Assembly: GCF_000429485.1 (NCBI RefSeq)
Contig: NZ_KE386908.1
Span: forward strand, 403,980-467,979
Direction of reading: 5' to 3'
Length of the DNA stretch: 64,000 nucleotides
DNA from: Aliagarivorans marinus DSM 23064
Lineage (GTDB): Bacteria; Pseudomonadota; Gammaproteobacteria; Enterobacterales; Celerinatantimonadaceae
Shown: one piece after another, positions 42,872-51,739 of the stretch
Layout of the letters: each line of letters starts with the position of its first letter
Numbering within the stretch: the stretch's first letter is position 1
Program-made: the position numbers and the translations under genes
Notes under the pieces: model-generated
What the model was told of the DNA's origin: nothing
Database searches by the model: none
What the model saw: only the letters and a program-made list of their open reading frames with translations

Positions 42872-43648
42872 CTAGTTGCCGCTAAAGTCCGCATCAAACT
42901 CGGTGGCAAAGTAGAGATCCTCGGCGTCGGCTTCCAGATCGTCATGGTTGGCGATCCGCATTAGCTGGCGCTTACTCTTCTCGATATGCATCCACACCGC
43001 ATGGCGCGCTTCTTCGGCGTTGCGGCGTTGCAGCGCGTTGAGGATCTGTTTGTGGTCATCGATCCACTCGGCCTGCAGCTCTTCTTCGTGCAGGTATTGG
43101 TTGTTGAGCTCGTCCCACATCGGATTTGAAACGCGCACCGAGTTCCACATATTGCAGGCCTGATTGATCAGCACCCTGTTTTGGGTGGACTCGGCAATCA
43201 TCATATGAAATTGCTGGTCCAGCGACTCAAAGCGCGCGCTGTTGCCGTTGATCTCGCGCTCTTGCATCTGCACGATCTTCTTCAGCTCACGTAGCTCGTT
43301 AAACTTGATCTGAGTGGCGGCAAAGGCGGCGATGTTGCTCTCTGTGATCTGCCGGGCTTGCAGCAGCTCAAAGGGACCAACGTCACTTTGTGGGGCGATC
43401 TCTCGCGGCTTCTGAGGTTGCGGTGTGTCGATAAAGAAGATCCCTGAACCTTGGCGTACTTCCACCAGACCTTTCAGTTCTAACATGATGATCGCTTCGC
43501 GAACGGTGGCGCGGCTGGTTTGAAAGCGGCCGCTTAGCTCTCGCTCCGAAGGCAGGCGTTGTCCGGCTTTGAACACCCCGGAGTACAGTAGTTCTTCGAT
43601 TTGCAGGCCAACGTCATGATAGCGTCGGCGTGATTCTATTTGCTGCAT
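42872..43648 (-). CDS. GntR-family (FCD) regulator, ExuR/UxuR-like, copy 2
   Basis: A 258-residue paralogue of the protein at 12222-13004; they agree across most of the winged helix (RLPSERELS, TSRAT(I/V)REAIIMLELKGLV) and the FCD domain (SNIAAFAATQIKFNELREL, STQNRVLINQA). It lies between LacI and the LDH2 gene, beside the AHG pathway genes. The operator motif TTGGTTnACCAA occurs in front of several of those genes, and the weaker AGACCAAACCAAACTG lies just upstream of this gene's start. It is likely to sense an AHG-pathway acid, by analogy to ExuR/UxuR; this is inference. Confidence 0.9.
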   Translation of the reverse strand: MQQIESRRRYHDVGLQIEELLYSGVFKAGQRLPSERELSGRFQTSRATVREAIIMLELKGLVEVRQGSGIFFIDTPQPQKPREIAPQSDVGPFELLQARQITESNIAAFAATQIKFNELRELKKIVQMQEREINGNSARFESLDQQFHMMIAESTQNRVLINQACNMWNSVRVSNPMWDELNNQYLHEEELQAEWIDDHKQILNALQRRNAEEARHAVWMHIEKSKRQLMRIANHDDLEADAEDLYFATEFDADFSGN

Positions 43649-43805
43649 AAGCTTTAACAGACCAAACCAAACTGTGTGCTAGCACCGTCGTGCCAACTCA
43701 AGATGTTTGTCGTTTAGCTTGGTTGCCCCTTGTTAGTGAAAAGATAAATGATTATGTCTTTGAAAAGCGGTTCTCTGTCGGAACCTATTTAGAGAAACAA
43801 GCATT

Positions 43806-43833
43806 GCCTGGACAGCAGCAGTACTGTCCAGGC
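43806..43833. terminator. Hairpin between the LDH2 gene and GntR copy 2
   Basis: GCCTGGACAG pairs with CTGTCCAGGC around eight bases. The stem is perfect, but no T run follows; it may end transcripts from the minus-strand LDH2 gene or shield its mRNA. Confidence 0.5.
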
Positions 43834-43895
43834 ATGCCGATTGCCATTGACTACGACGAGGCGGTAACAAGCATGCCACTCGCCCAGTCAGGCAA

Positions 43896-44903
43896 TTAGG
43901 AGACCAGGTAGTCGTATACCGACTGCGCGACTGGAATACCTTCTTTGTCACAACGCTGCTTGTACTCAACCTGCAGGTCGTTTGGTGCCAGTACCTTGTC
44001 TTTACCCGGTACTGGTGGCACCGCGTGTAGCTCGCTTACCAAGGTTGCCATGGTAGCGGCAAACAGCGGCGTACCCAGGCGGCTTGGGTCAATCACAATC
44101 ACCAGGCTGGCCAGCTTACGCATCTTGTCGTAGTCGCCGTACATCTTCACGATGTGGTTGCTGTAGTTAGCGCCCATCAGTACGCCGGTCAGCGCGTCGA
44201 TGGCCAGTGAGATGCCTGAGCCTTTGTGGCCACCGAATGGCAGCAGGGTCGATACTGCATGTGGGTCGGTGGTGTCGTTACCTTCTGCATCCAGCGCGAC
44301 GCCCGATGGGATTGGCGAATTGGTCTCTTTGGCGTGCAGCAGCTTACCGAAGGCGGTCGCGCTGGTGGCCATATCGACGATCATTGGGGTGCTGCCCTCA
44401 ACCGGGAAGCCAAATGCAATCGGGTTAGTACCCAAGAACTTGCTGGCACCGCCGTGTGGCGCAACACAAGTGTCGGTTTGGGTCATCGAGATACCAATCA
44501 TGCCCGCGCTGGTGGTCTGCTCCATAAAGTAGGACAGGGCACCACAGTGCGAGGTGTTCTTCACGCTAACAAAGCCCAGGCCGGTTTCGCGGGCCAGCTC
44601 GATGGCGTGGTTGGTGGCTTCGATCAGGGCTGAGTGGCCCATGCCGTCGTCAGAGTCGAGGATGGCAACTGATGGCGATACTTGCTCGATGCTGAAGTGG
44701 GCGTTCGGGTTCAAGCCACCTTCGTTCAGGCGCTTACAGTAGTGCTCTACACGCATTACACCGTGAGAGTGAACACCGGTTGAGTCGGCGTGAACCAACA
44801 CATCAACCACTTGCTTGGCGCTGTCAGGGTTTAGGCCTGCAGCCAGCAACTTGTTTAAAGCCAGTTGCTTAAGTTCGCTTTCTTTTACAAATTGAGTAGA
44901 CAT
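43896..44903 (-). CDS. LDH2-family (malate/lactate/ketogulonate-type) dehydrogenase
   Basis: The 335-residue protein carries the LDH2 signature STGVHSHGVMRVEHY near residue 50, then VKNTSHCGALSYF and a NADH site rich in Gly (SFGGHKGSGISLAID-like text). The family includes malate, ureidoglycolate and 2,3-diketo-L-gulonate reductases, which reduce 2-oxo groups of small acids. It shares a minus-strand run with an LgoD-like and a polyol dehydrogenase, so a reduction of a diketo intermediate of the AHG route is plausible. ATG 44903 is behind AAGGAACC. Confidence 0.85.
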   Translation of the reverse strand: MSTQFVKESELKQLALNKLLAAGLNPDSAKQVVDVLVHADSTGVHSHGVMRVEHYCKRLNEGGLNPNAHFSIEQVSPSVAILDSDDGMGHSALIEATNHAIELARETGLGFVSVKNTSHCGALSYFMEQTTSAGMIGISMTQTDTCVAPHGGASKFLGTNPIAFGFPVEGSTPMIVDMATSATAFGKLLHAKETNSPIPSGVALDAEGNDTTDPHAVSTLLPFGGHKGSGISLAIDALTGVLMGANYSNHIVKMYGDYDKMRKLASLVIVIDPSRLGTPLFAATMATLVSELHAVPPVPGKDKVLAPNDLQVEYKQRCDKEGIPVAQSVYDYLVS

Positions 44904-44913
44904 GGTCGGTTCC

Positions 44914-45930
44914 TTAAAAGTTAATCACGCCTTTAATGAGGTCGGCGTTTTCGACCACATCTTGCTTATAGGTCAGACCCACAGTGTCGAACTGGTAGTC
45001 TTTGTTTTTCATGATGTCTTCGCTGATCTTGCCTTGGTCCATCAGCTCGATAACCCGCTCGAAATCTTCACGAGTCGCGTTGCGGCTGCTCAGCAGGGTG
45101 GTTTCTTTCTTGTGGAAGGTTGGATCGTCCAGTACCAAGTCACCGATGTACAAACCGATGAACACGATCTTACCGCCGTGGCGGATAAGCTCGACGCTGC
45201 GGCTCATTGAACCTTTGTTACCGGTCGCATCTAACAGCAGGCAAGGTAGCTCGCCACCGAAGGCGGCTTTTAGCTGGTCAACGTAGTCGTCGGTCAGCGG
45301 GTTCAGTGCAGGCACGCCCAGAGCTTTTTCTACGTGGGCGCGGCGCTCGTCGCTAACATCGGCTACCACTACATTGGCACCTTCTGCTTTGGCGATAGCG
45401 GCGGCTGCCAGGCCGATTGGGCCAGCACCGATCTGCAGTACGTTTTGACCGGCCTTAACTTCAGCGCGGCGAATAGCGTGGGCGCTAATCGCGAAGCACT
45501 CAACCAGGCTACCAGCGCTGTCGCTCAGATCGCTAGGCAGGGCCACCAGGTTGTTCTCTTTTACTGCCAGGTACTCGCTGAAGCCACCGTCTTGGTGAAC
45601 ACCGTACAGCGATACATTCTCACAGCAGTTGGTTTTGCCTTCTTTACAGGCGGCACATACGCCACATGGCAGGCAAGGGATAACCGAGTAGCGGGCGCCT
45701 TCTTCGGCCACCTTACAGTCGGCGCCTTTGGCTTCGACCACGCCACAGATCTCGTGACCCAATACACGTGGGTAGCTAAAGAAGGGCTGGCGACCGGCGT
45801 AGGCGTGGATGTCGGTTCCACAAATACCTACCGCTTTGATCTTCAGCAGCACTTCGTCGGCTTGATACTCAGGTAGCTCGCGCTCGATATATTCAATCTG
45901 ATGCGGCTCATTACAGATAAGTGTTTTCAT
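44914..45930 (-). CDS. Zinc-dependent medium-chain dehydrogenase, LgoD-like
   Basis: From ATG 45930 the 338-residue protein matches E. coli LgoD (L-galactonate 5-dehydrogenase) closely: GICGTDIHAYAGRQPFFSYP and the zinc-ligand text GHEICG, the structural zinc cluster CLPCGVCAACKEGKTNCC, GVHQDGGFSEYL and the NAD motif GAGPIGLAAAAIAKAEGA. In agar degraders a similar step oxidises C5 of 2-keto-3-deoxy-L-galactonate. The genomic context (ACI, KDG kinase, aldolase) makes this function likely; L-galactonate cannot be excluded. Confidence 0.85.
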   Translation of the reverse strand: MKTLICNEPHQIEYIERELPEYQADEVLLKIKAVGICGTDIHAYAGRQPFFSYPRVLGHEICGVVEAKGADCKVAEEGARYSVIPCLPCGVCAACKEGKTNCCENVSLYGVHQDGGFSEYLAVKENNLVALPSDLSDSAGSLVECFAISAHAIRRAEVKAGQNVLQIGAGPIGLAAAAIAKAEGANVVVADVSDERRAHVEKALGVPALNPLTDDYVDQLKAAFGGELPCLLLDATGNKGSMSRSVELIRHGGKIVFIGLYIGDLVLDDPTFHKKETTLLSSRNATREDFERVIELMDQGKISEDIMKNKDYQFDTVGLTYKQDVVENADLIKGVINF

Positions 45931-45940
45931 TGTTGTGTTC

Positions 45941-47410
45941 CTATTTACCGGCGATGGCTTCGATATTGGCCGCCACACTACCTTGTTGAATTGAGATAAA
46001 CGCGTGCTCTACAGCCGCTTTGAATTCTGGGTTGCTGGTGCTTAGGTCACCGAATACCGCTTTCACAGCCATCAGTGCCTGACACTGTTCGACACCTTGG
46101 CTTGCACCCACCAGTGCCTGCTTGAACTCATCAGCCAGTGGGTCGTGCAGTGGCTTGTCGTTGTTCAGGGCATCCAGTACGAAGTGCATCCAACCGGCAA
46201 TCAACGTTGGCAGACAGGCAGTCTTTGAGCCGCGTTCCAAGTGGTTGAGGATCGGGTCGATGGCGCGCTGTGGCAGCTTTTGTGAGCCGTCCATCGCGAT
46301 CTGTGCAGTCTTGTGCTTCACATTCGGGTTGCTAAAGCGGGCCAACAGCAGATCGGCGTACTCTTCGAGGTTCACTTCCAGGCTTGGCGACAGGGTCTTG
46401 GCCTGCTCTTCCAGCATCAGCTTGCGGGTGGCACGCTTAAAGGTGGCGTCTTCCATGCACTGATAGATGAACTCGAAACCAGCCAGGTTACCGTTGTACG
46501 CCAAGAAAGAGTGCGAACCATTGAGCATGCGCAACTTCATCTCTTCATAGGGCAGAACATCGCCAACAAACATCGCGCCGGCTTTGTCCCACTCTGGGCG
46601 GCCTGCTACAAAGTTGTCTTCGATCACCCACTGACGGAAGTCCTCACACACGATGCCACAAGGGTCGGCATAGCCGGTGGTTTGCTCAAGGATGGCAAAC
46701 GACTCATCGGTCATGGCGGGCACAATGCGGTCAACCATGGTGCTTGGGAAGGTCACGTTTTGCTTAATCCAGCTTGCCAGCTCAGCATCGACTTGCTTGG
46801 CAAAGCTCAACACCACGTTCTTGGTCAGGTGACCGTTCTCTGGGATGTTGTCGCAAGACATGACACTCAAGGCGGGCAGGCCTTTATCGCGGCGCACTTT
46901 CAAGGCTTCGGTTATCAGACCAATTGCCGATTGAGGAGCCGTTGGGTTGGCTAAGTCATGTTGAATAAGGGGATTGTTCAGATCCAGCTCGCCAGATTTC
47001 GGGTCGGCGCAGTAGCCTTTCTCGGTAATGGTTAGAGAAACAATCTTTACCTGAGGCTCAGCAATCTTATCGATGGCTGCTTGAATGCCGGTAACCGGGG
47101 TATGTAAGGCTTCGGTAACCGTGCGAACCAGACGAGATACGGTATTTGTCGCAGAGGTTTCAACTACGCTGAACAGTCCCTGTTGGGCGTTTAAGTCATC
47201 GATTAACTGGGCAGGACCAAACATGTTGATCTCACAAATGCCCCATGGTTGACCAGTGACTTGGTTGGTTAGGTCGTTATAGACCGCTTGATGGCCGCGA
47301 TGAAAGGCACCAAAGCCGATGTGCACGATATCACTGGACATCGTGTCGCGTGCATACTGGGTGCATTCATCATAGCGGTAGTTCGTAATATCTACGCTGG
47401 CCTTATTCAT
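45941..47410 (-). CDS. Mannitol-dehydrogenase-family (fructuronate/tagaturonate reductase-like) oxidoreductase
   Basis: The 489-residue protein starts at ATG 47410, behind GGAGGA; the longer frame includes operators and is rejected. It has the polyol-dehydrogenase family text: HIGFGAFHRGHQAVYNDL at the NAD site and the catalytic KLRMLNGSH segment (Lys, Asn and His). Family members include UxuB and UxaB, which reduce keto-uronates. Here it may reduce the C5 keto group of a diketo-deoxy acid, or handle tagaturonate; sequence alone does not decide. Confidence 0.85.
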   Translation of the reverse strand: MNKASVDITNYRYDECTQYARDTMSSDIVHIGFGAFHRGHQAVYNDLTNQVTGQPWGICEINMFGPAQLIDDLNAQQGLFSVVETSATNTVSRLVRTVTEALHTPVTGIQAAIDKIAEPQVKIVSLTITEKGYCADPKSGELDLNNPLIQHDLANPTAPQSAIGLITEALKVRRDKGLPALSVMSCDNIPENGHLTKNVVLSFAKQVDAELASWIKQNVTFPSTMVDRIVPAMTDESFAILEQTTGYADPCGIVCEDFRQWVIEDNFVAGRPEWDKAGAMFVGDVLPYEEMKLRMLNGSHSFLAYNGNLAGFEFIYQCMEDATFKRATRKLMLEEQAKTLSPSLEVNLEEYADLLLARFSNPNVKHKTAQIAMDGSQKLPQRAIDPILNHLERGSKTACLPTLIAGWMHFVLDALNNDKPLHDPLADEFKQALVGASQGVEQCQALMAVKAVFGDLSTSNPEFKAAVEHAFISIQQGSVAANIEAIAGK

Positions 47411-47423
47411 CAATTCCTCCGAA

Positions 47424-47501
47424 TGTTTAACCAATGTGGCCATTCTATCCTGACCAATCCACATAATATCGTGAATGCTATCACACATTGGTTAACCAGT
47501 G
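47424..47501 (-). promoter_or_regulatory. Operators of the minus-strand dehydrogenase run
   Basis: TGTTTAACCAATG (about 47424-47436) and ATTGGTTAACCAGT (47487-47500) lie upstream of the start at 47410. The second, extended to CACATTGGTTAACCAGTG, is close to a perfect palindrome and is the best site of this promoter. Confidence 0.7.
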
Positions 47502-47628
47502 TAAAAAAGTTTTGTGAGGTCAAATCTAATGAAAAGTCGCGTGTAAATTATGAAACTTCATTAATTGCCTTGGTAATACTGATTTTATGCGGAAAGTGTG
47601 AAGTCGGTTTTGTGAGCTGGGGCTCGTT

Positions 47629-47699
47629 AATTTTGGTTGACCAAATTGAAAGTGGCGCATAACATCTGGTCAAAAGAGTGTTAAGCGATTAACCACTTG
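47629..47699 (+). promoter_or_regulatory. Operators upstream of kdgK
   Basis: AATTTTGGTTGACCAAATT (47629-47647) is almost perfectly palindromic and is the strongest match in the window. CATCTGGTCAAAAG and GATTAACCACTTG (about 47687-47699) are weaker neighbours between it and the kdgK start at 47748. Confidence 0.7.
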
Positions 47700-47747
47700 T
47701 TTTGTGGTGATTACGGCTTAGTCCGCAAGAATTAAGGAGAATACAAC

Positions 47748-48683
47748 GTGTCGAGTGAAATCCTGAGCTTCGGTGAACCGATGTTTGAGTTCAGCCAGGT
47801 AGGCGCCAAGCAGGCGGGCGAGCCTGACTTCCTCAGTGGCTTTGGTGGTGATGTCTCTAACTTTGCCATTGCTGCTGCCAGGCAAGGTGCCAAGGTTGGC
47901 ATGTTGGCCCACATGGGCAACGATGCCTTTGCGGGCGAGTTTGACCGCCTGTGGAAACGCGAAGGCGTGAGCACCGACTGTGTGGTAACCAATCCCCACG
48001 CACACACCGGTGTGTACTTTATTACCCACGACGATGACGGGCACCACTTCTCTTTCTTGCGTAAAGGCTCGGCAGCCAGCTTGGTGCGCGCCGACCAACT
48101 GCCTCAAGCGGCGATTGCCGACGCTAAGCTGTTGCACGTAACTGCCATCTCCCAAGCGATCAGCGACAATGCCTGCGATGCGGTGTTTGCGGCGATCAAT
48201 ATGGCCCGCGAGTCGAACGCGCTGGTCTCTTACGATACCAACCTACGTCTTAAGCTGTGGTCGCTGGAGCGCGCCCGCGCGGTAATCCGCGAGACTGCAT
48301 CGCTGGTTGATATCTGCTTCCCAAGCCTGGACGAAGCCCAGCTGTTAACCGGTTTGAAGCAACCAGAAGCGATTATTGATTTCTACCTTAGCCTTGGTGC
48401 TAAAGTGGTAGTGCTGAAGCGCGGTAGCGCCGGTGCCACTGTGGCCACCGAATCATTGCGCTACTCGGTAGAGCCTTACAAAGTGACTGCCGTAGATGCA
48501 ACGGCTGCAGGCGACTCGTTTGCCGGTGCCTTCTGTACCCACTATGTTGCGGGTAAATCACTGGAAGATTGCTTACAGTATGCCAACGCGACCGCTTCAA
48601 TCACCATCACTGGCTATGGTGCAGTTGCCCCTCTGCCAACGCTGGAGCAGGTAGAAAAACGATTAAGTGGTGTAGCGGTATAA
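47748..48683 (+). CDS. kdgK: 2-keto-3-deoxygluconate kinase (PfkB family)
   Basis: The start is GTG 47748, behind AAGGAGA. The 311-residue protein has the PfkB features GEPMFEFSQ, GFGGDVSNFAIAAARQG, a KDG-kinase-like YDTNLRLKLW, and VDATAAGDSFAGAF with the catalytic Asp. KDG kinase phosphorylates 2-keto-3-deoxygluconate to KDPG. It heads the kdgK-eda-aci operon, so it receives the KDG formed from AHG. Confidence 0.9.
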   Translation: MSSEILSFGEPMFEFSQVGAKQAGEPDFLSGFGGDVSNFAIAAARQGAKVGMLAHMGNDAFAGEFDRLWKREGVSTDCVVTNPHAHTGVYFITHDDDGHHFSFLRKGSAASLVRADQLPQAAIADAKLLHVTAISQAISDNACDAVFAAINMARESNALVSYDTNLRLKLWSLERARAVIRETASLVDICFPSLDEAQLLTGLKQPEAIIDFYLSLGAKVVVLKRGSAGATVATESLRYSVEPYKVTAVDATAAGDSFAGAFCTHYVAGKSLEDCLQYANATASITITGYGAVAPLPTLEQVEKRLSGVAV

Positions 48684-48724
48684 ACCGCGCCACCCAAAGC
48701 CGAATCTTTAATTAAGGACGAATC

Positions 48725-49366
48725 ATGACGACTTCAACTGAAACCCTGATGGCTCAACTGGCGGAATACAAAGTTGTTCCGGTAATTGCTGTAGACCAAG
48801 CTGAGCAGATCTTGCCGCTGGGTGAGCAGCTAGCAACCAATGGCCTGCCAGTTGCCGAGATTACCTACCGCTCAGATGCAGCGACTCAGGCCATCCGCCT
48901 GTTGCGTGAAGCCTACCCAGATATGCTGATCGGTGCCGGTACTGTGCTCAACGAGCAACAGGTGATTGAAGCCAAAGAAGCGGGCGCTGACTTTATCGTA
49001 TCGCCAGGCCTGAACCCTAACACCGTAAAAGCCTGTCAAAAGCACGACATCGTGATTATTCCGGGCATCAACAACCCATCGACTGCCGAGCAAGCGCTGG
49101 AGCTGGGTCTGACTGCGGTTAAGTTCTTCCCTGCCGAGCCATCGGGCGGTATTCCGATGATTAAATCGCTGCTGGCCCCTTACGGCATGCTGAAAGTAAT
49201 GCCGACCGGTGGTATTAACCAAGACAACATCGAGAAGTACCTGGCAGTGAAAGGCATTGTTGCCTGTGGTGGCTCTTGGATGGTTGATAAGTCGCTGGTT
49301 AATGCCGGTGAGTGGGAAGAGATCGGCCGCCGCGTTCGTGAAGTTGTCGCGCAGTTGAAAGGTTAA
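48725..49366 (+). CDS. eda: KDPG aldolase
   Basis: The 213-residue enzyme has the class I KDPG/KHG aldolase motifs: VPVIAVDQAEQ, VAEITYRS (Glu), IGAGTVLN, ADFIVSPGLNP and AVKFFPAEPSGG with the Schiff-base Lys, then VMPTGGI. It cleaves KDPG to pyruvate and glyceraldehyde 3-phosphate. Only 41 bases separate it from kdgK, and six from the cycloisomerase gene. Confidence 0.93.
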   Translation: MTTSTETLMAQLAEYKVVPVIAVDQAEQILPLGEQLATNGLPVAEITYRSDAATQAIRLLREAYPDMLIGAGTVLNEQQVIEAKEAGADFIVSPGLNPNTVKACQKHDIVIIPGINNPSTAEQALELGLTAVKFFPAEPSGGIPMIKSLLAPYGMLKVMPTGGINQDNIEKYLAVKGIVACGGSWMVDKSLVNAGEWEEIGRRVREVVAQLKG

Positions 49367-49372
49367 TCAGGC

Positions 49373-50482
49373 ATGAGCAGTATCATTACCCGGGTTCAAT
49401 CCCAGCTATTTAAGGTGCCATTGGCAGAGATCTTGTCGGATGCCAAGCACGGCGACCATGATCACTTTGAGCTGATCACCACCACCATTACCACCGCCGA
49501 CGGCCTGCAAGGCACCGGCTACACCTACACCGGTGGTAAAGGTGGCTATTCGACCCTGGCCATGCTTGAGCATGACTTGGCGCCGATGCTTCTTGGCAAA
49601 GATGCCGCCGATATCGAGCAGCGCTTCGATGATATGGAGTGGCACATTCACTACGTTGGCCGCGGCGGTATCTCGTCGTTCGCCATGTCGGCAGTGGATA
49701 TTGCGCTGTGGGACCTTAAAGGCAAGCGCGAGCAGCAGCCGCTGTGGAAGATGGCGGGTGGCGAAAGCGATCGCTGTAAAGCCTACCGCGGTGGTATCGA
49801 CCTGAACTTCTCCAAAGAGAAGCTACTAGATAGCATGCGCAGCTACCTGGAGCAGGGCTTCAATGCGGTGAAGATCAAGGTTGGTCAGGCCGATATGCAG
49901 GCGGACATTGAGCGTATTCGTGCGGTACGTGAGCTGATCGGCCCAGACATCACCTTTATGATCGATGCCAACTACGCCCTGAGCGTGGAGCAGGCGATTG
50001 AGCTGTCCAACGCGGTTGCCGATTGCGATATTACCTGGTTTGAAGAGCCGACCATTCCCGATGACTATCAAGGCTTTGCCAAGATTGCCGAAGCGACCAA
50101 GATCCCGCTGGCAATGGGAGAGAACCTGCATACCATCCACGAATTTGGCTACGCCTTCGATCAGGCCAAGCTCTCTTTCATCCAACCTGATGCCTCAAAC
50201 TGTGGCGGTATCACCGGTTGGCTACGTGCAGCCAAACTGGCTGCAGAACATGACATTCCAGTGTGCTCACACGGCATGCAGGAGCTTCACGTAAGTCTGG
50301 TGTCGTCGCAAGCGAACGCCGGCTGGCTTGAAGTACACAGTTTTCCTATCGACGAATACACCCGTCGCCCACTTGTGGTAGAGGATTGCCTGGCCGTCGC
50401 CAGCAACACTCCGGGTATCGGTGTCGAGTTTGATTGGGAAAAACTGCAACCTTACCAGGCGGCAGTAGCAACCCTTAGTTAG
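49373..50482 (+). CDS. 3,6-anhydro-L-galactonate cycloisomerase (enolase superfamily)
   Basis: The 369-residue protein has close overall resemblance to characterised Vibrio AHG-acid cycloisomerase, including [50 protein letters not shown] and [10 protein letters not shown]. Enolase-superfamily residues appear in the KIK motif (AVKIKVG, base), IDAN, WFEEP and GEN (metal ligands) and SHGMQELH (His). The enzyme opens the anhydro ring of 3,6-anhydro-L-galactonate to give 2-keto-3-deoxy-L-galactonate. This fits the ALDH and GH117 genes downstream. Confidence 0.93.
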   Translation: MSSIITRVQSQLFKVPLAEILSDAKHGDHDHFELITTTITTADGLQGTGYTYTGGKGGYSTLAMLEHDLAPMLLGKDAADIEQRFDDMEWHIHYVGRGGISSFAMSAVDIALWDLKGKREQQPLWKMAGGESDRCKAYRGGIDLNFSKEKLLDSMRSYLEQGFNAVKIKVGQADMQADIERIRAVRELIGPDITFMIDANYALSVEQAIELSNAVADCDITWFEEPTIPDDYQGFAKIAEATKIPLAMGENLHTIHEFGYAFDQAKLSFIQPDASNCGGITGWLRAAKLAAEHDIPVCSHGMQELHVSLVSSQANAGWLEVHSFPIDEYTRRPLVVEDCLAVASNTPGIGVEFDWEKLQPYQAAVATLS

Positions 50483-50521
50483 TATCCTTTCATTTTCAAT
50501 TTCTTAGTCATTAGCGTTAGT

Positions 50522-50577
50522 TTGGGCTCCCTTGTTAGGTGAGCCCTTTTTTTATCTGATCCCTTTTTTTATCTGAT
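50522..50577 (+). terminator. Terminator with a repeated T tract after the cycloisomerase gene
   Basis: GGGCTC (50524-50529) pairs with GAGCCC (50541-50546) and runs into a T tract. The segment CCTTTTTTTATCTGATC is present twice in tandem after it, a small local duplication. Confidence 0.7.
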
Positions 50578-50767
50578 CATTGGCGGTAGTGATGTTTGAC
50601 GAGCTGTTGTTCGATTTACGCTTATTGCTGTCAGCTAGCTTTACACTTGGGCTACGCACTACTCAACTGATTTAAAATAATTTCCAGTAAAACAGAGGGT
50701 TAGTTTTGTGGATAGGTAATTGCATATACCATCTGGTAAAACTCATTTCGTAAAAAGGACTTAGCGA

Positions 50768-51421
50768 ATGAAACCGACAACTATCGGGGCTTTGGCGTTG
50801 TTTGCCTTGCTATCCCACTCAGCCCACGCGGGTGTCATTGCCGTTGATTACACCGGTAGCTACCACGAAACGGCTGCCCCCGGCGGGGATTTCGACGGCA
50901 TTGGCGGCTTGGAAGACGTTGCACTGTTTAGCTTGGTGGACGGCGTCAATCTGTTCCAGGGCGCAGTACAGACGCCAGATGACCCTGCTGATGTATTTCT
51001 GATTGAGGTCGCTGCAGATCAAACCTTGGTGGCGGCGAGCATTGAATTTGGTAGCAATTTGTTCTTCGACAACGATGACTTTAGCTACAACTATTTGTTT
51101 GCTGCCCCGGGCCCTCAATGGACCTTAGAAGAGTCCAGTGAGACCCCCACGATCTTTGATGTCGCTGTGGGTAGTGATTTCGATTTTTCACCGACTGTCA
51201 TCGACATTCCTTTGTCGCTAGGTGAAGGGATCTACAGCATGTTGCTGGGAAACGGCACCTTTACTGCCGTGGGCTCAGATGGTGGTTACTATCCCGTGGA
51301 GTATCAGATGAGCTTTACCATTGAAAGTGACGCGCCAACGGCGGCTGCACCTACACCCGCAATCAGCAGCTTGTTCGGCTTGGCTTTATTGCTGTTAACG
51401 GTGCAGCGCAGGCGCGCTTAG
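50768..51421 (+). CDS. Secreted protein with a PEP-CTERM-like sorting tail
   Basis: The 217-residue precursor has a signal peptide (MKPTTIGALALFALLSHSAHA, then GVIAVDYTG), a beta-rich acidic middle with no recognised domain, and a tail APTPAISSLFGLALLLLTVQRRRA: a proline motif, one membrane span and a basic end. This is the PEP-CTERM plan, with PTPA in place of the usual PEP. Exosortase handles such tails in some bacteria; none is seen in the window. The palindrome TACCATCTGGTA at about 50727 lies upstream. Confidence 0.7.
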   Translation: MKPTTIGALALFALLSHSAHAGVIAVDYTGSYHETAAPGGDFDGIGGLEDVALFSLVDGVNLFQGAVQTPDDPADVFLIEVAADQTLVAASIEFGSNLFFDNDDFSYNYLFAAPGPQWTLEESSETPTIFDVAVGSDFDFSPTVIDIPLSLGEGIYSMLLGNGTFTAVGSDGGYYPVEYQMSFTIESDAPTAAAPTPAISSLFGLALLLLTVQRRRA

Positions 51422-51425
51422 TCGT

Positions 51426-51688
51426 TATACCCGATCAACCTCAAGATGCAGGATTCAGAGGAACTCAATGCCCATAGGGCGAGGCGAAAGTACGAAGGAA
51501 TGGTGAGCCATTTCAAGTGCTTTCAACGAAGAACTATGGGCATTGAGCTCCTCCCAAAGGGCGAGTTTTCCATCCCCTCATGCTGCGTTACTGCTCCTTG
51601 ATTTAGACCACTAGATCGGCGGAACAGTGCCTTGCCTGAGGGGATGGAAAATCTCGCTGAACAAGCATCTTGAGGTTGTTCGGGTATA
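51426..51688. mobile_element. MITE-like element with nested inverted repeats
   Basis: Terminal inverted repeats of 24 bases (51426-51449 and 51665-51688) differ at one position. Inside lie two further perfect or near-perfect stems: CTCAATGCCCATAG at 51464-51477 with its complement at 51534-51547, and GCGAGTTTTCCATCCC-type arms at 51561-51580 and 51637-51657. No open frame is present. A copy of one end stands at 33651, and ten bases of it at 2536. Confidence 0.7.
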
Positions 51689-51700
51689 AAGGAAACACAA

Positions 51701-51722
51701 AAGGGCGCCCTAAGGCGCCCTT
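51701..51722. terminator. Terminator between MITE and aldehyde dehydrogenase gene
   Basis: AAGGGCGCC / GGCGCCCTT with loop CTAA lies 18 bases after the minus-strand ALDH stop. On the minus strand it is followed by TTTTGTG. Confidence 0.75.
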
Positions 51723-51739
51723 AAACTTTTCATCAACGC

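Noticed and set aside
43690..43899. Plus-strand frame of 69 codons between GntR copy 2 and the LDH2 gene
   Set aside because: It includes the hairpin at 43806-43833 and has no start signal or homology cue.
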